Made by a program: the position numbers and the translations under genes. A stretch of DNA of 64,000 nucleotides from Balanoglossus misakiensis (lineage: Eukaryota > Hemichordata), in contig CM082595.2 in assembly GCA_040954595.2 (NCBI GenBank), forward strand, positions 3,968,001 through 4,032,000, in the 5' to 3' direction. Below, piece by piece: positions 25,701 to 37,700 of this stretch. The notes under the pieces were generated by a model. That model saw only the letters and a program-made list of their open reading frames with translations. It did no database searches and was not told the origin of the DNA. The first letter of the stretch is position 1; each line of letters starts with the position of its first letter.

Positions 25701-28700
25701 TAGCAACATTACCAAGACAGAAATATAAAACAGTTATGAGCTGAAAGCAACTGCAAAAGTATCCCCCTCCCAAAAATGGTTGCTTTTTCAGAGAAAGTGT
25801 GGCACCTGCATTTCCAACAGTAATAACACAACAAAACTATATACACCTGTATTCACAAGACTATTGCCAATTTCTATTGCAAAATTTTCACAATTAACTA
25901 AAAGGCCATCATACCTCTCTAAAGAGGGAACTGGGAGGGAAAGGGTTAAGATTGACTCCACAAACAAAAATCTTTGTCCTGAGTCACAAACAGGTGATGG
26001 TCATGTTCTAAAGACATGACAGCATTCATGGAAATCCTGCCAACTCCACAAACCTGGAGGTCACACTTTATTTTTTTTCCTTTCACGACGATGACTTTGT
26101 AATCGTTGAATTAGAGAGACAAAGGCTCGAAGGACAGACCTGTTTGGTCACCTTCACTCAAAGGTGTTGACAAGGAGATTACATGGACACATTTGTATTC
26201 ATTCGATTGGATCTCATTAAAAAAATTTCTGACACTTGTTGACTGAGAACACAACAGAACACTGGTATTGTTTTCTTTGGTTTGGCCACACAGAGGCTAC
26301 TAGTCTTCCCCGGGAATCACTGAACAATACTAGTAATATATCTGGCCTTTATGACCGACAGCTACGAAGGCGAAACACCCAAGGTACTTCCACCCTTCTG
26401 AAGGTTCAAACAATACAACTGTTTTCTCTTTTGTTCAGAGCGATCTCGCACAGCAAGACAGGTTAACAGCTATGAAATACCTTTAAGGTTGAAAACACAC
26501 CATAAAATAATGTATTCCTCCTAAATCCAATGCTTCCTCCAATAAAATGTTGTTGTGAATCTTTCTGAAAAAAATTATCGGTCGAAAACTGACCAGGCTG
26601 TTAAAATTTACCGCAGCAAAAGATGCAGTTATCGTTTGTTGTTTTTGTGTAAGCAAAAGTGCAATGCACTTCGATGTTATTCTGACGCTGGCGACAGAAC
26701 AAAGCGACCACACGACAACAACAGATAATGGGAGAAATGATTGGCTTCAGACCATCTCCTGAGTTTCACGAACCTCATACAAGCGTTAATTGTCGAAATT
26801 AACCCCAATTACAGGTAGCCTGGCTGGGTTTTGTGGGACACAATACATTGAGTGGGCCGTTTGTTACTTACATTTAAAATCGGTGAACCTCCCGGGGGTC
26901 CCGCACCAAACAATGGCGCGGCACAGACCCGCACTCATAATGGATTATGCTAAAGCCACCTTTGTAACTTAATCGCTCTGCCGAGACATACATGCGACTT
27001 TGATCAGAATCTATCCAGAGAAACTGATCTGTATGCACAGGTTGGGGCTATGAAATTGACCAGCAATATACAGAGTGTTGATCAGGCTATATATTCCCAT
27101 GGATTGTGAATTAAAATATATATCACAATTATCACCAAATTGAAAGTTATAACTACACGTATTTATCAATATGTACATGTATGTAGTCTTATATTTACAA
27201 AAATGTCTGTGCCTGTGTTATACAGAGTCATGGTTTCCACGCTGGTTTATACTGATTTATCCGGACGAGGCTGCCGGTTCGGGGGCGAATAAGTCTCATA
27301 ATTCTGTCCTCTCTCCGAGGTTCCTTGGGTGGGTGAGGAACTTTGGCCGCTGTGAAGGGCCGGTGTATTTTCGGGGAGTCTGTTTTGGCGTCCGGCTTGG
27401 GTGCTTTTGGTGGCTGTGGGTATCGGTTGGCAAGAGCTGTGTGGGGGCGCGTCATCTTCGTCTTGTTCTTGAGTTTCGGGTGCGCTGGAGGGCGCGGGAC
27501 TCTAGAGGCTGTGTGAGGGCGCCCCACCTCGACGTTTTCGATTTTCTTGATCGCCGGTCTCGGTGGTGGGGGGCGGGGAGCGAGGAGGTAGCTCGGGGGC
27601 CTGTCGATTTTGATCTTCCAAGGTTCGAGCTTTTCCTTGAAGATGTACTTGGAGTCGACGACGATGCCGAACCTGTCGATTTTCGGCAGCTTGAGGGGCG
27701 CGTTCTGGGCGGCAAGACGCGGAGTGGCCGGTGGCGGGTGGGGGAATTTCCTGGAGAAGGAGGTCGAGTCGGTCTCCGACTCCGAAGCACTGGGCAGATG
27801 CAGCCGGGCAATCTTCCGCTGCAGCATCGGGCTGGCAGTCCGTTTCTCGATGACCAGCGCTTCCCGTCGCAGCATTCGAAAAATGGACTGCATCGACGGT
27901 CGGTCTGATTCGTCGTACGCCAACATGGACGATATGGCGTGTTTGAGCTGACGGCTGATAGGGAACCATTCCTTTAAATGGCATTCGATCATGGAGTTTT
28001 CCCTCAGTGCTCTTCCTATAGACATTATCCGGCCACGACTCCGGAAGTAGTACACCAAATGTCCCTGCCAAGTCGTTCGCTCAATAAGCGCAAAGAATAT
28101 TACCCCAAGAGAGAAGACATCAGCCTTCTCAGTATAACTGTGTCCGAACACCTCGGGCGCCATGAAGAACTCCGTCCCACAAAATGTTGTCATTACGTTA
28201 CGTCCGACGAGCGACTCGCAAACTTTCGCGAGTCCAAAATCCGCCACTTTAGCCTGCGGTTGTCCATCCTTCATAGTTATGAGGATATTCTCCGGTTTCA
28301 AGTCGCGGTGGACAATACGTTTCTCGTGAAGGAAACTGACAGCGTCCGCGAGCTGTTTCATGATGTCACGTTTCAGAGTGTTGCTTCTCAGTCGGTTCTC
28401 CTGTAAGATGAAATCATTCAGCGTTCCGTGTGGGCAGTACTCCATAACCAGCCATATATTCAGTATGTCGTGCACAAACGTGGTGTGAACCCCGGCTATC
28501 CTGACGATATTGTTGTGCTCCAGTTTAGCCAGAGCGAAGAGTTCGTTCATCGCATCGCTCACTTTGGACGGTCCGTCACATTTTAATTTCTTCCCGGCGA
28601 AGACCTCACCCGTCTCTCGGTTCTTCAACAAAGAGATCTCTCCAAAGGCACCCCTGCGTAGCTTCCCAATCTTGTTGTACTTTGCCATGTTGACCACGGC

Positions 28701-31700
28701 CTGCGTCTCCTTCGACTTGGCGCTGGCTGTTATCTGCTGACTGGAGAATCAATGAAGAAATATATTTATTAGACGGCTTGGTTTACGTATTTTTAAGAGA
28801 CGTCGCTCCCAGCTCTCCGATACAAAACAGTCTCAAATGACTTCTGTATTCAGGAACTGGTGGGGACAATTGAACTGAGAAAATTGGCTATCTGCCAGAT
28901 ATCATGCGAAATACATGGACACAACCAGCAAATCTTGAACAACACACATAAAATTCGTGTTTACCTACAAATCTGCAAATAAATCAGTCTCAACGATCGT
29001 GGAATTCAAAATGTTCTCTCTGCGCCTTGTTCAATCTAACGATTAAGACTCCAGAATCATACTAACCAAAAACTTAGAACTTCGAAAAAAAATGAATGAA
29101 CAATATCTCGTTACTCTCAAGGGAAGACTTTATGAGTGAGGCCATGAAACCGCATGATGACTGCTAATGATTATTGATTAAGCCATGTTATTGAAAAAAG
29201 TCGTGAAGAAAACTAAAACACAGGACGACAATTGGCCAACACAGCTTTCATGGTGCTTGAAAATAGACAAAAGTGTGCAGTGATTTCAAAGCCATGTACG
29301 TTTACTTACTGAGTTATGGCAGGGTGCAAGGCCCCCAGCCGCTCGCGCCAACAAAACAGGAAAAGTGTCTGGCAATCAACTGAAGCTAGCAACTCACGCC
29401 ATGGTTGCCATAACTGAACTAAACAGCGAACGAATGTAATACAGTATCCGTAGCCGCTGCGGAGAACTTTTTAGTGATCCCCCGCATTTGGGTGGACGTC
29501 TTTGTGTCTCGGGTAAGTACCGGTCTTTTAGCCGATCATTTTCTGTGTCTTTACCCTCGCCGCGACAAGATGCTGTCAGCTCTATTTATGTACAAAGGCC
29601 CTTTCATATCTTCCGCATATACAGCCACCCTGAACAAACTATTTGTTCTCCCACCTCTCACCCTTGTTGACTTTATATTTCCATTTTATTTGTCATTTAT
29701 CCTTTACTTCCATTTTTATTTTATTTCCAATTTTTATTTTGAATCATCTACTTTCTGCGCAGTTTAAGGTCTTATGGGAACACTCAAATTTTGATGGTGG
29801 GTTTTACTCATTTGAAAATATTTTTGTGAGTTCAAATCATTTTCATTAGTCTTCAGAGACTGCAGCTGGATAATTGTATTTAAAAAAATAAATAAAACAG
29901 CAATCTTTTGCCCCGGAATTTCTATCAAACCACTAGATAACAGAAGCTATGAATTTGGTGTTTCGTTTTGCCTTGCTTTATATTAACTAAGACTATTGAA
30001 CGTGTTTATAAATTCAAAAAATTATGTGTTCTGCTAAAACAAAAGTTGAAAGGATCACAGACAGGTGCCCTTTGTTGAAGAGCTTTCCAGTGTTTTCTAA
30101 CCTTTGTTCAACTTTATTTGGGCATCCTGCCAAAAAGGGGTTCCCTCATACACAGTGTTAGTCACTAGACGTGTTACAAAACCTGGTTCAAAGTCCAAAA
30201 GTGCATTTTTCTGCAGATGAATTGTAGAAAAACACACACCAGAAAATGGCAAAACTAGCAGAGAAGCATGGTAGAATAATCTTAGGAGGGCAAATATTGC
30301 TTTGTATGACATCATCTGAGGCAAAGTAACTGTTTTGACAAAGAGTTCTGAGTTCATTGTGACCAGTATAACTGAGGAGTTTAACCCCTTATGTATGGCA
30401 GAGTGCCAAACTTTCAAAAAATACACTTTGGCTAACGACAATAGCAAATTTGAATCAAACATCTGAATGTATTTGAATATACAGACGATTCCAACAAAAA
30501 TGTGCTTGTTTTAAATCAACTTCTGCAGTCCCATGTGAAGTCTATAATTAGATTAGGCTGATTAAGTGAAATAATAAGAAATGTTCTGTCACTAAGCAAC
30601 ACGAGGCAATACACTTAATTTTTACCTGGCTGCATTATGTCGGACGGGGTCAGTGAGTCATTTAATCTGTTTGTATTTGTCCTATCATTTTGAATAAAAT
30701 TATCGAAATTCAGTTGGAAATTAACCCTTTCACCCCCAGTTACCTCTATACAGATCCAACCTTCCAATAGAAAACAATGAATTTGGACTAGACCATAGTG
30801 GTGAAAGGGTTAATAACACTTTTTACCTGGCAGGATTTCCTTGTAGACAAGCTTGAATTTTCAGAATGGAACATTATCTTGCACATGAATGGGTGGATCA
30901 TTATGATTTTCTGAAAATAATTATTCCTGTTTAGTGGACTGTCTACGCCAGAGCCATTTTACCCTCCCACGTGGCTGTCTTGTCCTGCCTTGTGACATAT
31001 GTAGGCAATCAACCAACAATACTGGTGTAATCATTTACACATTAAGAGTCTGTCGCCCCGCCTGTTCCTAGCGAAAATGACAAAACCATGACTTCACTGC
31101 GTCTTTATTTCTAATCTTAGTTCTCTTTTCTATCAAACAATCAAATCATTGTGAACTGCCTTTCCCAATCCATGTCCCACCTTATGAGTCACTTTCACAG
31201 ATATTTCTTACGACTTTCTAACGTGTTGTTATTTTTTCACCAAGACACCCCAGACCATACTACCGTACTATCATCGGCTATTAAAAACATGTTTTTCTCA
31301 CTAATGTGATATCTGCACAGTTATTTCATAACTTAAACGCAGCTTTCTTCTGTCTCAAACCGAGAATAGTGCTAAATTTAACAACCGTGATCAGAGTGAG
31401 ATTACAACAGGTCACATGACACAAAGTCAACCTGTCCGATCCTCTGCCTACATCTTAAAATACACATTGATCAAACACAGACATATAGTGGAAATAGTAC
31501 TTACTTTGCCATGATGTCCGAATAATGTAGTTTCTCGAATTCCGCTGGCAAGGAGGGCAGGAGATCCAGCATATTGACGGAGAAGACCACTTCCTTGGGG
31601 GAACGGATAGGTGTGATGTCTACAATGTTGTCGGTTACACCTGCTCCAAATACTACACACTGTGTACAGTCATGCTTTTTTTCAAATACGTCCAGGTGAC

Positions 31701-34700
31701 AATGACTCAGTCCAAAACACTGGCGGTACAACACAGCTGTACCATAGTAACCAACGTCCTGGACCGATGTGTAATATTTTGCACGATTTGAAGCAGGATT
31801 TGCCACTTGACATGCAAGCTCCACGTTATGCTCATTTAACGAATTGTTTTCTGACTGCAATGCTATTTTTATTTGAACAACGCGGCCGCCAACCCTCCAA
31901 AAACCTACATGTTGCGACACGCAGCAACCACAGACTGTTATTCTCCTATAGTCACTCAATAGGGGAATACCCTATTGTTTGCCGACTGAACCACAATACT
32001 GATGTCAAAGGTCGTAGCCTTGGCCAACTGCCAACTTCTATGACGGACTTTGACATCAAGAGCTTAATTAACTGATCACAAAGCAACCACCTTAGCATTG
32101 CTATTCATCAAGACGCATTGCGTATCTATTCGTGCAACTGCAATAAAAGAACATGGGTTATTGTCGAACATATGCGTCAGATTCCAAATAAACATTTCAC
32201 GAAAGACACTAGATATACGCACTTCAAGAGTTCACGATCTTTAATGTACTTTTTTTAAAACCGCAATGGCGATAAGCGGTGACACAAATCAAAATTTATA
32301 CAAGTTATGTTTTTAAGTATTATTACATGTATACAACTGTACTCAAAAATACTTTCAGTAGATACAAGAAATGTGGGCAACTTCACCATCTTGCTCATAT
32401 ATACAGGATGAAAAAAGTCAAAATACCCCCCTTTTGTTAGACCTCCATTGCTATAAAACAATCAAAATTTACATATAAGTATACACTGTATTATTCAATA
32501 AATATAGAAACTAGACTGTTAGTAGAAACTCTTTTTGTACAATAATATAACAAGGTGATGTTCAAAAATCACTCACTGATATAACACAGTGTCATCTTAA
32601 GTACATCAGGCTTAAGTACACCTTGGTTCAAGGTTTCAAATTATCAGTTTGCTTTTTCACTGATATTGAAAATTTAGATTTGTGGACAGATGTATACAGG
32701 TCCAAGTTACAGAATTTTCTTTACCACAAAAGGAGAAGAATATAATAAACAATATTACTTGTTTTAAAAATACTGTGTAGTGATAGGTTGTGGGTGAGGA
32801 ACGCTTGTCATAGCAGATTAGATATTAGCAATGTTATTGCTATAATGTTTCTTTTTGTGAAGAATTTATTTTTATAAAGGCAATGGATTTTAGGGGTATT
32901 AAGAGACATGTTTAACGAGTTGATGTTTAACCCTTTCACCCCCAGTTCCCTCTTTAGAGGTCCAACTTTCCCATAGAAAATAATGGATTTGGACTGGACT
33001 ATAGTGGTGAAAGGGTTACTCTCTTCTGTTGTGGGGACGGAAATGTCATACATGTATCTGGTTTTTGGCGACATGTGTGATTGTCACCATGTAACAATGG
33101 AAAGACACAGTAAGTGTCTGAGTCACATAGGGTATATACAATAGAATGCAGGAGATTAATCTTGTGTAATGAGGGAACCCTTCAGCGAACACCATTATGT
33201 TGGACGGCACAATTAACAAACTCAGACAACAGTGAGCCCAGTTCTAAGGCAACCATCTGAATACACGCTATCTCTCCCACTGCACATTCATATCTGTCCA
33301 GTAAGTATTAGAGCTGAAATGAATGTGTATTTTCACTGTACACGTATATTCTAATACAATTGCTAAGCCAGATGATTTGCTTGATCAAGGGAAAGACGCC
33401 CTCTTGTGTTCACTGAAGTAACGACAACAGCCTTGCACTGAGGCTCGACAACGCTACTGCCTACGTTAGACCCAATTGATAAATAAATAAGAAATCAGAG
33501 AATTCAAATAACTGATAGATAAATTTCTCATACAAGCATATATCATGCCAAGAAAAGAAACATTCAATACATCTCAGTAACTCCCATGGGGACATATGAT
33601 AAATTTTCTGTTTGCCAAAAACAATATTGATAAAAAAAACTTTCCTGTTAGTATTACCAGATGAAACTTGCAAGGAAGTAAAATAATTCAGTGGATCCTC
33701 TTGTTAAGAAGATTACGTTATGACGGCAAGAATAGCCAAAGGTCATGACATTCAGAGCGTCAGCAAATTGTCTGAAATCTATAAATGACAGTTGAAAAGT
33801 TGCCAATTTCGAAAAATACACGAAGCAAACAGGAAACGATGTACAATCTGGGGACACAGACAATTCCTGCAGGCTACAGACATCCAGGTGTAAGTCAAAG
33901 GTCATTATGCAGATGATACAATTGGCCCAGGACCAGAAGCGCACAAAAACACTTGAGACGTACTTTACAGTTCATCATGTTAACGAATCTCTGATAAGCA
34001 GCATTGTAACTGGCACATTGTTTTAGTTAAAGATGTCACGAAAGGTACGATAACGAAACACAGGGGGCATAGCAAACATGGTTGAAAGCGGAACTTAAAC
34101 AACAGGCAGTCAATGTCAACTGCTCTTACATGGTTAGAATTTTCCATAAGAATTTTTAATGCATGGAGTTTCCAATTAATTTGTCCTGAACTGGAAAATT
34201 TGCAGAGGTGGTTTGAAAGAACTATACACATAATTAAAAATGGATCTTGCCCCATCAGTCAGTCTGTTGTTTACGCCATTTGGTTACCTGAGCAACTGAA
34301 AAGACAAAGGCTTTTTAAAAAGACATATCGCTGGGTATCTCTTCTTTGTTAAACATCTACATGGTGCACACACGGTGTGTGGCAACTTTAGAGAGGATCG
34401 GACAATAGGTTTAATTCTTGTCACGACTGTAGCTAAATACAGTGTCACCTGGACCTATAGGGGTCACATTGTACATTTTCAAAATCTACAGAAAGCCAAG
34501 TTGGCAAGTATATTTTTCTTTAGTACTGCAATAGTTGGTGAACTTTCAATGCAAATAGAAGAAAATTGTACTCTCTGGCAAAATGATTATAATTCAGAAC
34601 TGTGATACTAAAATTGTCAAAAAGTAAGTACATGTGTCTAAATAAAATAAAATCAGACTGCACCTTGGGGACCATGCCCATAAAAATGAAAGACTTCATA

Positions 34701-37700
34701 TTTCTCTTCCTTTCTATGCTGTATTAACCAAGTACTGAATAAAACTGTGACCATATGTAGCGAGGTAAGGGTTAAACTTGGTGTGGATAGATTATGCGAC
34801 TGGAACATGGTTAGACTGACTACTATGATTTTTTTGCAAAAATCAAGAAATTCCCCTCCCCCTCCCATTTTCATTAAATTTGATTTAAAATACACAGAAT
34901 TACTTCAATTTGCACAGTTGTTGTGGTGATTCCTGAGATCAAGATCTGCTCTTGATAATTTAAATTTGTCACCCCCATTTTCAATGGCATGGCTCTGTCT
35001 ACCCGATCAAACACAATCGGATTGTATCAAGCTCAGATGGCAAACAGGCTTAACTTTCTGAGTTCAAACTACTTCGTGAGTTTTGCTTTTTCTTCAGTAC
35101 TTTATAACCCCCTGATTTTTTCTTCCGTTTGGGCGTATCGCCTTCCCTGGCAGACTCAAGCTTTCTCAATCTTTCTTCTTCTTCTCTCTTACAAGCATCT
35201 ATCATTTCACGACGACCATCACCGCCATGCACATCTTCGTCTATATCACTAAAATCTGTGGACTGCAGGTGAATTCCTCCTGGGGTAACGCCCAGCAGTT
35301 TCATGCTGTCCACATGATTTTTAAACCCCCCTGTCATAGCTTCATCATCTTCCAGAGAATTTATAATATCCCGGCTTTCCCTCTGGTCTTTTCGTCTCCT
35401 AGCAACATAAATACTATCTTCAATCCCAAGCTTCTTATAACATTGCTCTGCAGCATCTTGTCTCTGTTCCTTTTCAAACCGTTCCTCTTTTTCCTGTCTC
35501 CTCTGGTTCTTGATCAACTTCATGCTGTCCTGGATACCGACTGGCGGAGCGTATCTTATGTCTATCTCTTTGTATTCCTCGTCGCTTTTCACTTCCTCGT
35601 TCTTCATCCTCTCCTTCGCTACGGCCAAACTGTCTTTGAGTCTTGCGTACTCGTGGGAACGGCGGACGTCAACGCCGAGGTCACTTTCTTGAGTGTCCTG
35701 TCTCGCTGTCCGAATAGTGGGCATCTTGGAGTCTTTGTCATCTCGCCTCCTCCTCCGCGTCCGTGGACTTTGCTCCTGCTGGGCACTGAACATGGTGTTA
35801 TACCCGTCATCTTGGGTCAGATTCCGAGGCGATCTCCGGTTCCGAGGGCTCGCACCTGCCCCATCGTTTCCCCTGTCGCTTTCAATTCGTCTAGGAGTCC
35901 TTGCTGGCTTCGCGGCATCACCGTTCGTCGCACAATCTCTCGGTTGCCGGCCTCCTCCGTTCTCATACTGCTCTCTTTCAGCTCGCCGTCTCCGACGCTC
36001 TGCCAGTCGGAGTTCTCTCAGCTTTTCCATGGCTGCTTCCACTTCCTCCGTGTTGCCATCCGTGGATCTCTTTTTCCTTTGCCTTCTAATCCGTGGACTC
36101 TCTCCACCAGACTCTTCATCCACAGGTTCTTTCCTCCTGATCCTTTCTCCGCCTCCAGCATCCGGTGATCTTTCAGGATCCCTCTCCCGTGCCTTCCCTC
36201 TCCGTTTCTTCCTCCCTTCCTCGGCAATATCCCCCAACTGGGTCTCCTCTTGCCTCACCCGCTGCGGCACCCTCTTTGAGGGGATAAACCCATCACTTCT
36301 CCTCCTCTCTCTCGGAGGAATTACAGATTCTGTGGGTTTAGTCTCTTCACTCCGTATTCGTCTATGTCTTGTTGGCTTTTTCTTACTTTCAACAACAACT
36401 ATATCATCATCACTATCATCATGATTCCGGAGTTTGTCCATTCTTTTAGCTCTTTCATTCCTTCTTTCACCATTCCCCCTCTCCTCGTATCTCTTTTCCG
36501 GTCTCTCATCATCACTTCCTGATTCCCTGTTTTCAATTCTCTGTTTACGTGCTGGCCGGTCCCCGCCATCTTTTCCCCTAATTTCCTCACCAGAGCTCTT
36601 GGCTTCTGAATATTTTTCACTGAAGACTTCATTACTAGAAGCTGTTTCACAATTGAACATCACAAGTACATCCTTGGCAGAGGGCCGGTCTCTTGCTCTA
36701 TAGGACACCATGCATAAAATGGCTTCCTTCAGTTCCGGAGAGATTCCAAGATCATCTCGCACCGGCGGTCTGTACTGTTTATTTAAGCAATAAAACACCC
36801 CCAGCCATGGTATACCACGAGATTTTGACCAGTTCACGACATATACGCACGAGCGATAGCGAGTGCGTATATGGAGTTAAACTGGTCAAAATCGAGTGGT
36901 ATACCATGGCTGGGGGTGTTTTATTGCTATTATATTATTCCAGTATATTGAAACTTTGCATAAAACATTTTAAAAAGGCATTTTCTTTGACCATGATATA
37001 TGACTGTGGTATATGGCTAATATATCACGGTCACGTGTCGTGTCTCGACCAATCAAATAGCGTGATTTACACCATCAATATACTGGTATAATATAATTTT
37101 AAATAATGCACATCCCAAAGGAAGTTTTAAATCGTCTTTCTGGTAGCATATGGATAATTTCCCTCTGGGTGCGGAGTTTGTCAAAAGGGCAAGGAATATC
37201 ACCCCTAGGGAGAAGATGTCCACTTTCTCTGTGTAGCGTTCTTTGCTATTCTCTGGCGCCATGAAGAGCTCTGTGCCACAGAATACTCTCTCCATTATGC
37301 AATGGCCGGAGACCAACTCGGCAATCTTGGAGAGTCCACAATCAGAAACCTTGGCCACGACCTCGCCTCTTCTGAGTGTGATCGAGATGTTGTCGGGCTT
37401 CAGGTCTCTGTGGACAATGCTCTTTTCATGGAGGTACGAGACGGCGTCGACGATCTGCGTCATCAGCTCCAGCTTGAGATCCAGGTCGGCCATTCGGTTC
37501 TTCAGCATCATGTAGTGGTTGAGGTTGTTCTCGGTGCAGTACTCCATCATCAGCCAGGTGTCCCACGAATTCCGGCGGTCCGTACTCTTTGTGGTGACCA
37601 CATCCAGGATATTGACGATATGCTTGTGATCCAGCTTGGACAAGACCATCACCTCCTTCATGGCGCTTGTGTGCTTCTCCAGAGTGTCACAACGCAGCTT

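Noticed and set aside
35227-36168. Long plus-strand open frame (313 codons) opposite kinase 2, and similar ones at 27171-27908, 37302-38105 and 42203-42859
   Set aside because: They are antisense shadows of kinase coding sequence with biased (GA-rich or GC-rich) composition. They encode low-complexity Ser/Leu/Pro text with no domain.
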